DNA of 19,955 nt from an uncultured Clostridia bacterium (lineage in GTDB: Bacteria > Bacillota > Clostridia > Christensenellales > UBA1242). The stretch is from NCBI GenBank assembly GCA_944363385.1, contig CALVUB010000004.1, positions 1-19,955 on the forward strand, read 5' to 3'. Positions within the stretch are counted from its first letter, which is position 1. Every line of letters begins with the position of its first letter. Shown here in pieces: positions 8,130 through 14,137 of the stretch. The notes below the pieces were generated by a model, which was not told the DNA's origin, searched no databases, and saw nothing but the letters and a program-made list of their open reading frames with translations. The position numbers were made by a program, and so were the translations under genes.

Positions 8130-8786
8130 TTACAAATTTTCGCCTATAACATCGCCAGTTTGCGCATTGATAACAACATCATATTTCACTCCTTTCTGGC
8201 AGACAAGCGAAAAACTCCAGAAAAGTTGATTAAAGCTTGCACCTCTCTCGTGCAAAAGCTTCAGATAGCACTCTCCGCAAAAAGTTCCGCTACTATAGCA
8301 GGAGGCTATCTCGTCAATAAGTGCCACTCGCGCTTTTTCAAGTGCATCAGATGAAGAGATAAGCCTGTCGGTGATGTTGTCCATATCAAGCCTTTGTCCC
8401 TCTATAACCAAAGAAACACTTGCTCCTTGCTTTAATGCATAGCCTAAATCGCCCACAAACACATCTGTCAAAGGATTAAATTCAAGAGTAAACGGCTGAC
8501 TTACGCCGTCAACAACAATTTCAATATCTTCAGTTTGCTGATTTTTCACCTTATCAAATTTAACCTCAATAAGCGAAAAATCACACACCTCACCATGAAT
8601 ACCGTTTGCTTTATAGTCAATCTCTCTTTGCCCAACACTAATGCTGGCATTAACGCCCTCTCCTTCTGCCTGATAATATACATTTGTTATCTCGCTCATA
8701 TAATCTTTCAAATCAAACTTCTTTTGCCCACAACCTACAAGAAAAAGTGGCAACATAAGCATAGTCACAGCCAAAAATTTTTTCAT
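8130..8786 (-). CDS. PepSY-like lipoprotein, uncharacterised
   Basis: The start is placed at the ATG at 8786 because GAGGT lies 4 bases upstream and a lipoprotein signal (MKKF, hydrophobic core, LVGC with Cys19) follows directly. An in-frame ATG at 8804 is less likely. The mature protein is about 200 residues. Its last part resembles a PepSY domain: an ALEKARVALIDE helix, then FWSF and YDVVINAQTGDVIG near the C-terminus, matching the family's ending in a D/NAxTGe motif. Between these sits a cysteine cluster, CYSSGTFCGEC. The first half is not recognised. PepSY domains often occur in secreted inhibitors or binding proteins. It is divergent from fructose-bisphosphate aldolase and upstream of hflX. 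It is probably a membrane-anchored protein at the cell surface; its function is unknown. Confidence 0.8.
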   Translation of the reverse strand: MKKFLAVTMLMLPLFLVGCGQKKFDLKDYMSEITNVYYQAEGEGVNASISVGQREIDYKANGIHGEVCDFSLIEVKFDKVKNQQTEDIEIVVDGVSQPFTLEFNPLTDVFVGDLGYALKQGASVSLVIEGQRLDMDNITDRLISSSDALEKARVALIDEIASCYSSGTFCGECYLKLLHERGASFNQLFWSFSLVCQKGVKYDVVINAQTGDVIGENL

Positions 8787-8813
8787 AAAGACCTCACACA
8801 TCATAAAATATGT

Positions 8814-8857
8814 TTGAGAAAAGCAAAAAATGTGTTAAACTGACAATAAAAGAGGTG
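8814..8857 (+). promoter_or_regulatory. Candidate fba promoter and RBS
   Basis: TTGAGA (8814-8819), a 16-base spacer, then TAAACT (8836-8841) with an extended TGT before it. AGAGGTG (8851-8857) lies 3 bases before the ATG at 8861. The ribosome site is clear; the promoter is moderate. Confidence 0.45.
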
Positions 8858-8860
8858 AAA

Positions 8861-9778
8861 ATGAAAGATTTAAAATTTTATTTAAACAAAGCACTAAAAC
8901 AACACTTTGCGCTTGGCGCTTTCAATTTTTGCAATATGGAAAGTCTGCAAGCAATAATAAATGCCAGTTTAAAAGCCAAAAGTCCAGCCATAATTTCTGT
9001 TTCAGAAAGTGCGCTTTCATATATGGGCGAGGATTTTGTTATGGCGCTTGCAAAAATTGCAAAAAAGCAAAACCCTGCACTCTTTCTTCATCTAGACCAC
9101 GGCAAAAGCTTTGAGGTTTGCAAAAAAGCAGTAGACCTTGGTTTTGACAGTGTTATGATTGACGGAAGCGCTTTTGATTTTGAAAAGAATGTTAAACTTA
9201 CAAAAAAAGTTTGCGCTTATGCTCATAAAAAAGGCGTGCTTGTAGAAGGCGAAATCGGTCAAATCAAAGGAATTGAAGACAATGTCAAAGCCGACCAAAA
9301 CATTTACACCAGTCCAGAAGAGGCATATAAGTTTGCTCGTGAAACAGGTGTTGACCTACTAGCTGTTGCAATTGGAACAAGTCACGGAGTTAACAAATAC
9401 AGCAAAAACCCAACTTTAAGAATGGATATTTTAAGCGAAATTGAAAAGCTGTTGCCTTCTCTTCCACTTGTTTTGCATGGCGCTTCAACAGTTGATGAGG
9501 CTCTTATCAAAACTTTCAATGACTTTGGTGGACAGCTAACCAAAGCCAAAGGTGTTAGTGAAGAGCTTTTGATGGAAGCTGTCACAAAACACAATATTGT
9601 CAAAATCAACACTGACACAGATATAAGACTTTCCTTTACCTCAGAAACGCGCAAGATTTTATCAGAAAATAAAAAAGAGATTGACCCAAGAAAATATCTT
9701 GGCAAAGGCAAAGAAAAAGCTGAAGAAATTTTGCTAGCAAAAATGAAAAATGTTCTTTTCTCAGCTGGTAAAAAGTAA
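8861..9778 (+). CDS. fba: Class II fructose-1,6-bisphosphate aldolase
   Basis: This 305-residue zinc aldolase is expected to cleave fructose-1,6-bisphosphate to dihydroxyacetone phosphate and glyceraldehyde-3-phosphate in glycolysis. HLDHG at 77-81 holds the catalytic Asp79 and zinc ligand His80. SVMIDGSAF is at 97-105, VEGEIGQIKG at 128-137, the zinc His of GTSHG is at 175, and LVLHGAS with His206 closes the set. KINTDTD and the C-terminal PRKYLGKG are also typical. The insertion after LHGAS (DFGGQLTKAKGVSEE) matches the clostridial/Thermotoga-type class II branch. The start at 8861 follows AGAGGTG; an in-frame ATG at 8810 lacks a ribosome site. Tagatose-bisphosphate aldolase belongs to the same superfamily and cannot be excluded, but no tagatose genes are nearby. 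It is a single-gene unit with a strong terminator. Confidence 0.93.
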   Translation: MKDLKFYLNKALKQHFALGAFNFCNMESLQAIINASLKAKSPAIISVSESALSYMGEDFVMALAKIAKKQNPALFLHLDHGKSFEVCKKAVDLGFDSVMIDGSAFDFEKNVKLTKKVCAYAHKKGVLVEGEIGQIKGIEDNVKADQNIYTSPEEAYKFARETGVDLLAVAIGTSHGVNKYSKNPTLRMDILSEIEKLLPSLPLVLHGASTVDEALIKTFNDFGGQLTKAKGVSEELLMEAVTKHNIVKINTDTDIRLSFTSETRKILSENKKEIDPRKYLGKGKEKAEEILLAKMKNVLFSAGKK

Positions 9779-9780
9779 AA

Positions 9781-9808
9781 AACAGCTATTTTTTAAGCTG
9801 TTTTTTTT
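9781..9808. terminator. fba terminator, likely bidirectional
   Basis: AACAGCT (9781-9787) pairs with AGCTGTT (9796-9802) around an 8-base loop, followed by T residues to 9808. An A-run on the left side gives a T-run on the minus strand, so it may also end spoIIID transcripts coming from the right. Confidence 0.8.
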
Positions 9809-9825
9809 GTTTACCAAACTGTTTT

Positions 9826-10134
9826 TTATTCTTTTTGATCATCTTCCAATTCGTCTGATTGTTGTGAGATATGGTTTTTGTTTGCATTTTCTAGCATATA
9901 TTTCTTTCTTGTTGCCTCTCCGCCTCGAATATGCTTTTCTCTGAAATGCTCATCCAAAATTTGTTGAACTTCTAAATATAAAAGCTTATCAATTTTGAAA
10001 AGCCGTTTTGAAAGGTCATTGTGAACGGTGCTTTTGCTTAAATGATAAACCTTTGCCGTCTTTCTTATTGTATCGTGTGTGGAAAGTATGTGATTTGCAA
10101 GCATTGTAACCCTTTCGAGCTTTTCATTATTCAT
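9826..10134 (-). CDS. spoIIID: Sporulation transcription regulator SpoIIID
   Basis: This 102-residue DNA-binding protein is close to SpoIIID, the mother-cell regulator that acts after SigE during endospore formation. A helix-turn-helix (TIRKTAKVYHLSKSTVHNDL, about 22-41) is followed by the basic C-terminal signature KHIRGGEATRKKYM at about 67-80. That signature corresponds to the family's RHLRGGEAT tail. The acidic tail SDELEDDQKE makes it slightly longer than usual. The start is set at 10134 by GGAGG at 10142-10146; an in-frame ATG at 10185 has no such site. In several clostridia spoIIQ, spoIIID and mreB are neighbours. Here acpP lies between spoIIQ and spoIIID, and fba sits where mreB would be. 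Confidence 0.92.
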   Translation of the reverse strand: MNNEKLERVTMLANHILSTHDTIRKTAKVYHLSKSTVHNDLSKRLFKIDKLLYLEVQQILDEHFREKHIRGGEATRKKYMLENANKNHISQQSDELEDDQKE

Positions 10135-10153
10135 AGCTATGCCTCCATGCGAT

Positions 10154-10182
10154 AACCTATGAACAAAAATTAAAAAATATGT
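10154..10182 (-). promoter_or_regulatory. Candidate SigE-type promoter of spoIIID
   Basis: On the minus strand ACATATT (10176-10182), 14 bases, then CATAGGTT (10154-10161). The SigE consensus is roughly KMATATT-N14-CATACAMT, giving 6/7 in the -35 and 5/8 in the -10. SigE control of spoIIID is known in Bacillus subtilis. The AT-rich setting means chance is possible. Confidence 0.4.
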
Positions 10183-10194
10183 CAAATTTTGTTG

Positions 10195-10229
10195 AAAAAG
10201 AAAAAATCTCTAGTTTTTTCTAGAGATTT
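10195..10229 (-). terminator. Strong rho-independent terminator after acpP
   Basis: A 10-bp stem (10204-10213 with 10220-10229, core ATCTCTAG/CTAGAGAT) with a 6-base loop is followed on the minus strand by a T-rich tract. A second, weaker hairpin, ATTTGAC/GTCAAAT (10250-10256 with 10267-10273), lies between it and the acpP stop codon. Both keep acpP transcription away from spoIIID. Confidence 0.85.
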
Positions 10230-10300
10230 GAGCAAGTTTTGCCAAAAACATTTGACTTTTGCTATGGTCAAATTTTTGTCAATAGCGGGCAAAGTTTGTT

Positions 10301-10534
10301 TTATTTTTTATATTCTTCAATCAATTTGACAATTGATGGAATGTCGCTGAGTTCTTTCAGTTTTTCATCAGGAATTGACACACCAAATTCATCTTCAAAT
10401 GTCATAAGCATTTCAACAACATCAAGAGAATCTGCCCCCAAATCTTCCACGACTTTTGCTTCATCAGATATATCATCAGTTGATATGCAAAGTTGCTCTG
10501 CAATAATTTGTTTTACTTTATCAATTGTTTTCAT
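10301..10534 (-). CDS. acpP: Acyl carrier protein
   Basis: This 77-residue acidic protein is a typical AcpP, the carrier that holds growing acyl chains on a 4'-phosphopantetheine arm during fatty acid synthesis. The attachment motif GADSLD places the modified serine at residue 36, followed by the recognition helix DVVEMLMTFEDEF. The start at 10534 is fixed by GGAGG a few bases upstream; an in-frame ATG at 10579 has no ribosome site. It has its own promoter and terminator. Its neighbours are sporulation genes, not fab genes. Confidence 0.96.
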   Translation of the reverse strand: MKTIDKVKQIIAEQLCISTDDISDEAKVVEDLGADSLDVVEMLMTFEDEFGVSIPDEKLKELSDIPSIVKLIEEYKK

Positions 10535-10550
10535 ATTTCCTCCGCAGTAT

Positions 10551-10579
10551 ATTATATCATAACTGCAATAAAACACCAA
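10551..10579 (-). promoter_or_regulatory. acpP promoter (extended -10)
   Basis: On the minus strand TTGGTG (10574-10579), 17 bases, then TATAAT (10551-10556) preceded by TGA. It lies immediately after the spoIIQ-like gene's terminator, with a short leader to GGAGG. Confidence 0.65.
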
Positions 10580-10605
10580 ACAAAAAAAGCAGATTTTTTC
10601 TGCTT
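10580..10605 (-). terminator. Terminator of the spoIIQ-like gene, overlapping its stop codon
   Basis: AAGCAGA (10587-10593) pairs with TCTGCTT (10599-10605), with a 5-base loop, followed on the minus strand by seven T residues. The stem includes bases of the TAA stop at 10604-10606. Confidence 0.8.
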
Positions 10606-11164
10606 ATTTGTTTTGCAAGTCTAAATAGTTGTTGGGGTCAACTGGTTGATCGTTAAGCAAAAGAGTAAAGTGTAAATGATTGTCAAGATGGCTTTCAAAA
10701 GAAGCACTATTGCCAGCAGTTCCAATTTTCTGCCCTGATTTGACAGCTTCGCCTTCGCTCACAGTTGGTTCTTCAGCGAGTGAAGCATATTGGCTTACAA
10801 AACCGCCGTCATGAGTGATTTCAACTGTGTAGCCATTAAGTAGGTCATAGCTAACTTTCGAAACTGTTCCGTCAAGCACAGCAAAGACATCGGCGTTTTC
10901 TGAAGTAAAGTCGACAGAAAGATGCGCCTCCCACTGATTTAAAGTCTCATTTTCTTGAAGCTCGGTCGAAGAAAAATCTTTGACAATGTTTGCCTCGTTC
11001 ATTGGCAAAGAAAATTCAAGACTTGGCGTAGTAGTTGGCACTGATTGTCCGCCTGCAAGCACCCCCACAGTGATTGCAACCACAAGCACGACCACCGCAA
11101 CTGACAAATATGCCCAATAGCTTTTTAAAAACTCGACCAATTTGTTTCTCTTTGTAATTTGCAT
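10604..11164 (-). CDS. spoIIQ: SpoIIQ-like LytM/M23 domain membrane protein
   Basis: This 186-residue protein has one N-terminal membrane segment (about 19-39) and an extracytoplasmic LytM (M23) domain. Zinc ligand positions are visible as HLSVD (His81, Asp85) and HLH (His163, His165). The usual catalytic YAHL is YASL here (Ser128), so peptidase activity is doubtful. SpoIIQ, made in the forespore, docks with SpoIIIAH to join the two membranes around the engulfed spore. I assign SpoIIQ from four things: its size and topology, its spoIIID neighbourhood, the altered active-site motif, and a SigF-like promoter. AGGAGG precedes the ATG. A general cell-wall M23 protein is the alternative. Confidence 0.68.
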   Translation of the reverse strand: MQITKRNKLVEFLKSYWAYLSVAVVVLVVAITVGVLAGGQSVPTTTPSLEFSLPMNEANIVKDFSSTELQENETLNQWEAHLSVDFTSENADVFAVLDGTVSKVSYDLLNGYTVEITHDGGFVSQYASLAEEPTVSEGEAVKSGQKIGTAGNSASFESHLDNHLHFTLLLNDQPVDPNNYLDLQNK

Positions 11165-11184
11165 ATTTTTTTACCTCCTGCCAA

Positions 11185-11214
11185 GTTTATTGCCGAAGAT
11201 AAATTATTTTATAC
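11185..11214 (-). promoter_or_regulatory. Candidate SigF-type promoter of spoIIQ-like gene
   Basis: On the minus strand GTATA (11210-11214), 15 bases, then GGCAATAAAC (11185-11194). The SigF consensus is about GYWTA-N15-GGNRANANTW; all five -35 positions and the correct spacing match, and only the last two -10 positions fail. The predicted +1 falls at the edge of AGGAGG, which is unusually close. A SigA alternative, TTGCTT-18-TATAAA, overlaps it (TATAAA at 11208-11213). Confidence 0.4.
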
Positions 11215-11245
11215 ATAGATTTTGTGCCTCTAAGCAATCTTTCAA

Positions 11246-11692
11246 TCAAAAACCTGTCAAAATCAGCGGAAATCCGACAACCACCTCGTTTGGTTTAACT
11301 GCAATTTGAATATTTATCTTTTGCCCGCCTACATAGCGAAAGTCTTTATAGCAATTTGTATAGCCTTCATAGATTTCAATCCCTTCAACGCTTTGCCTTT
11401 TAAAAATTTGCCCATTGACAGATTTTGCAAAATCATTTATGTCAAGTGATTGAAAATATAGATTAAAACCTATAATATCTTGAGAGCGCATTGCATAAAA
11501 GCTTTCAATATCGCTGTAAACCTCTATGATAAACTGCTCGCCATTTTGGATATAGTCATAACCTTCAAGTCTTTCTTCCATAACAAAACTTGCCCTCGTT
11601 GCATTTTCCATCGGCAAAGATGGCGAAAGGTCAAAATAGCAAAAGACAAAGAGAGTTAATGGCAAAAATAAAAGAGCAATCAAACTTTTCAT
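11246..11692 (-). CDS. Small secreted or membrane-anchored protein, possibly YwmB-like
   Basis: This 148-residue protein starts MKSLIALLFLPLTLFVFCYF, a signal peptide or N-terminal anchor. A single alpha/beta-looking domain follows, with FIIEVYSDIESFYAMRS, a GYTNCYKDFRYVGG turn and the ending INIQIAVKPNEVVVGFPLIL. I do not recognise it with confidence. In Bacillus, YwmB lies in the ywmB-murAA-spoIID-spoIIQ region, and both the position just upstream of the spoIIQ-like gene and the ending are loosely reminiscent of it. Only a distant AAAAAGGG (about 13 bases upstream) could serve as a ribosome site. No terminator separates it from the preceding small-protein gene, so the two are probably transcribed together. 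Confidence 0.7.
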   Translation of the reverse strand: MKSLIALLFLPLTLFVFCYFDLSPSLPMENATRASFVMEERLEGYDYIQNGEQFIIEVYSDIESFYAMRSQDIIGFNLYFQSLDINDFAKSVNGQIFKRQSVEGIEIYEGYTNCYKDFRYVGGQKINIQIAVKPNEVVVGFPLILTGF

Positions 11693-11747
11693 AAAAAAAT
11701 GATTGCCCTTTTTCTCAAATTAAACAAACTTATTTTGAAGAATTTTG

Positions 11748-11963
11748 TTACAAAACAAACATAAGAGTAAAAACAACGATTGCACAGGCAAAACAAAAAG
11801 CGCTCAAAAAGAAGAAAAGAATTTTCATTTTCTTTTCCTTGCTTATCGAGTTTTTCTTTTTTCCCACCTGCGCTTCAACCTTTGGCTCTAAAGAAGTGTT
11901 TTGCGCCTTTTGATTATATTGATTTTGAGGTCTTGGCGGTGGTGGAGGTGGAACAAATGACAT
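11748..11963 (-). CDS. Small proline-rich single-pass membrane protein
   Basis: This 71-residue protein has an N-terminal run of six prolines (MSFVPPPPPPRPQNQYNQ). A basic KKKNSISKEKKMK stretch follows, then one C-terminal membrane helix (about 48-70). The topology is probably N-in with a short tail anchor. It looks real despite its size because AAGGAG lies six bases before the ATG and a consensus TTGACA-18-TATAAT promoter stands upstream. Proline-rich N-termini of this kind occur in many small Gram-positive membrane proteins without a common function. Confidence 0.72.
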   Translation of the reverse strand: MSFVPPPPPPRPQNQYNQKAQNTSLEPKVEAQVGKKKNSISKEKKMKILFFFLSAFCFACAIVVFTLMFVL

Positions 11964-11984
11964 AATTCTCCTTTTATGGAAAAT

Positions 11985-12014
11985 ATTATAAATTAAAACG
12001 ACTTATTTTGTCAA
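11985..12014 (-). promoter_or_regulatory. Strong promoter of the small proline-rich protein gene
   Basis: On the minus strand consensus TTGACA (12009-12014), an 18-base spacer and consensus TATAAT (11985-11990). The -35 overlaps the TGA stop codon of the upstream gene. It begins a new unit inside a run of same-strand genes. Confidence 0.7.
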
Positions 12015-12565
12015 ACATTTTGGACAGGATTAACGCCCCAAAGTGACAAAATATCAGCTGACTGGTCAAGTGTTTCAAACACAACAGTCAAAATATATTT
12101 TTTCCAGCTAACCACTTGCAAATTATTGCTAACAATCACATGAGAGCAGAAATTTATTTGCTCAAGTGGATTAACAAGACTGTTATAGTAAAAATAGCCA
12201 TCGTCATTTTTTGTCCAATTACTATTCTGAACAACATCAAGCTCTTCCACTTGATTTTGACTTGTATAGATAAAAACTTTTGCTCGCAGATATAAATTTG
12301 CAGATTCTTCTGCGTTTTTAACGCTTATCACCTGATTAAGTCGCTCGTCTGGCAAAAACCCACCCGAAAAGTTGAGAGAAAGGGATGTAGCCTCATTTTT
12401 ATGCAGACCCGCTTCTATATTCTGCCCTAAAACCAAATCGGTTGTATATGAGCCTCCTGTTCGATAGAAAAATCCGCTTACTCCAAGATAAACACTAAGA
12501 GCTAGAAGTAAAACCAGCCCTATACAAGCAAAAAGCCAACCAAAATTTGATTTGCTAAATTTCAT
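12011..12565 (-). CDS. TasA/camelysin-like membrane-anchored protein
   Basis: This 184-residue protein has an N-terminal membrane segment (about 9-32) and a beta-rich extracellular domain. The segments VISVKNAEESANLYLRAKV and NWTKNDDGYFYYNSLVNPLEQ follow the pattern of SipW-dependent TasA/CalY (camelysin) proteins. That pattern is an N-terminal G-x-F strand, 'V.N....d.yvR.kV', then 'W....DGyyYY...l.Pge'. Those relatives form biofilm fibres or spore-associated surface proteins. No SipW-type signal peptidase gene is in the window, and the usual processing site is not obvious, so it may stay anchored. It begins 54 bases after the flippase gene and is probably co-transcribed with it. The ribosome site is weak (TAAGA). 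Confidence 0.7.
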   Translation of the reverse strand: MKFSKSNFGWLFACIGLVLLLALSVYLGVSGFFYRTGGSYTTDLVLGQNIEAGLHKNEATSLSLNFSGGFLPDERLNQVISVKNAEESANLYLRAKVFIYTSQNQVEELDVVQNSNWTKNDDGYFYYNSLVNPLEQINFCSHVIVSNNLQVVSWKKYILTVVFETLDQSADILSLWGVNPVQNV

Positions 12566-12619
12566 AATCTTATTTTGGTCGGCTGTTTATTTTTTATTCA
12601 TTAAAGCACTGGATGAATG

Positions 12620-14050
12620 TTAAATTTTCTTTCTTCTTCGTGATCTTTCAAGTCTAAACCTGTCAATCTGAATTTGCTTAAATTGATTGCTCTCTTCAAT
12701 AAGGTTTGCTTTGGCAACTGACCAACGATATTTGCGGTTGCCATAGCTTACATCATAAGAAAGAATGATAATTCCCATCAATAAATAAACATAATAAGAG
12801 AAAAATCGCCAACCAAGCAAAACCCAAACCAAGATATCTCCCTGCCCTACAATTGTGGCAAAGGCAGATTGGAAAGATAATTCATTCATACCAGTTCCGC
12901 CAGGTAACGGGAAGAAAGAAGATGCCATATCAACCAGGTTACACATCACAAAGATATTCATAAACATATCCCCTTCTATTCCACCATTAAAGAAAGATAT
13001 GATAAAGAAAGGAGTTGAATAGTAAATAATCATTCTTATAAGACTTGTCAAAGTCAGCACAACAAAATCTTTTGGATTTTTGGCATATTGTTGCATAACA
13101 TCTTGAAAGTCGCTGATATACTTGATAATTTTCTCATATTGCTTATCGTAGTTTTTGACTATCTTCATTTTATAGAGCAGTTTTAATGACTTGACCACCA
13201 ATTTTTTGCCCACAGTTTTGCAAACACATAAAAAGATTGTAGCACATAAAACCACTGAACCCAAAACAAAGCCGATAATGCTTGTGGTCATAACAAAGGC
13301 ATTCATATTCATAACCGTAAAACTATAAATCATACAGAATGTGCTCAGTATCAACCAAGCTATTTGCTGAAATACATATTTACCAAGAGGTATTGACAAA
13401 GATGTATGCATTGGCTCTCCATGTGATTTTAGATAGGCTATCTGAAAAGGCTGACCGCCTGTTGCCATCGGAGTTATGTTGTCATAATATCTGCCAATAT
13501 ATGTCAGTTTGAAAGATGTGCCAAATTTCCATTTGTTTGTGGAAATTTTCATAAGATAAGACATGTTGATTGTTTCAAACAATAACACTCCCCCAAACAA
13601 CAAAAGCATTGAGAAAAAGGAAACCCAGTCAAAACGAATGCTAGGCAAAGGCTTGATTGGCTCTTTTGTCAATTGATAGGTCAAAACAGCAGCCAAGATG
13701 GCAAGGTTTAGAAAAAAGAAGAAGAGATTTCTCAATTTGCTTTTTTTACTGCTCTTTTTTGAAACTGATTGCTCTGTGTCAGCAAGTTTTTGTTTTTGTT
13801 CTTCTTCACTTAAAGGTTTTGCAAAACCTTCTTTAAACTTAAGTTGTCGTGATCGTAACTTAACTTTCACAACATTTTCCGCTTTTTCCGCGTTGTATTT
13901 GCAAGAATTTAAAGGATAAAGCGCACTACCCTTTTTTAAGATATCTTCAATTTTATCATCAAAAAATTCTATCTTATCATTTAAGACAGAAGTGTCAGCC
14001 CTGCCGTCAATAGAAAGTTGAACAGCTTGTTGTTTTTGAGATTTTCGCAT
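12620..14050 (-). CDS. Flippase-like / lysylphosphatidylglycerol synthetase membrane-domain protein
   Basis: This is a polytopic membrane protein of the UPF0104 / TIGR00374 family, related to the membrane half of MprF and to isoprenoid-lipid flippases. Signature segments are GRYYDNITPMATGGQPFQIAY and PLPGGTGMNELSF. About 8 hydrophobic helices follow an extra N-terminal cytoplasmic stretch of about 105 residues that is rich in Lys and Glu. The family is usually near 320-350 residues without this extension. Two ATGs lie at 14056 and 14050. I prefer 14050 because a TTGACA-17-TAAACT promoter puts +1 exactly there and no Shine-Dalgarno exists. The substrate (lipid or glycolipid) is unknown. Confidence 0.88.
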   Translation of the reverse strand: MRKSQKQQAVQLSIDGRADTSVLNDKIEFFDDKIEDILKKGSALYPLNSCKYNAEKAENVVKVKLRSRQLKFKEGFAKPLSEEEQKQKLADTEQSVSKKSSKKSKLRNLFFFFLNLAILAAVLTYQLTKEPIKPLPSIRFDWVSFFSMLLLFGGVLLFETINMSYLMKISTNKWKFGTSFKLTYIGRYYDNITPMATGGQPFQIAYLKSHGEPMHTSLSIPLGKYVFQQIAWLILSTFCMIYSFTVMNMNAFVMTTSIIGFVLGSVVLCATIFLCVCKTVGKKLVVKSLKLLYKMKIVKNYDKQYEKIIKYISDFQDVMQQYAKNPKDFVVLTLTSLIRMIIYYSTPFFIISFFNGGIEGDMFMNIFVMCNLVDMASSFFPLPGGTGMNELSFQSAFATIVGQGDILVWVLLGWRFFSYYVYLLMGIIILSYDVSYGNRKYRWSVAKANLIEESNQFKQIQIDRFRLERSRRRKKI

Positions 14051-14056
14051 GAGCAT

Positions 14057-14085
14057 AGTTTATCAAATAAAAATATTCTTGTCAA
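14057..14085 (-). promoter_or_regulatory. Promoter of the flippase-like gene (leaderless)
   Basis: On the minus strand consensus TTGACA (14080-14085), 17 bases, then TAAACT (14057-14062) preceded by an extended TGA. The ATG at 14050 lies six bases past the -10, so the message probably starts at it. The -35 lies inside the terminator hairpin of the upstream gene. Confidence 0.65.
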
Positions 14086-14096
14086 TCAAACAAGAA
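14064..14096 (-). terminator. Terminator of the PrsA-like gene, overlapping the next promoter
   Basis: TTCTTGT (14076-14082) pairs with ACAAGAA (14090-14096) around a 7-base loop. A T-rich tract (TATTTTTATTT) follows on the minus strand. The hairpin shares bases with the -35 of the flippase gene. Confidence 0.65.
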
Positions 14097-14137
14097 CATT
14101 TTAATGCAAAAACACAAATTTGATATAAATTTATGAT

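Noticed and set aside
8810..8860. Upstream ATG at 8810 as the fba start
   Set aside because: It lacks a ribosome site and would add residues that do not match the family. ATG at 8861 with AGAGGTG fits.
10250..10273. Second hairpin ATTTGAC/GTCAAAT downstream of acpP as an independent regulatory RNA
   Set aside because: It is short, AT-rich and lies directly before a strong terminator. It is more simply part of the acpP 3' end.
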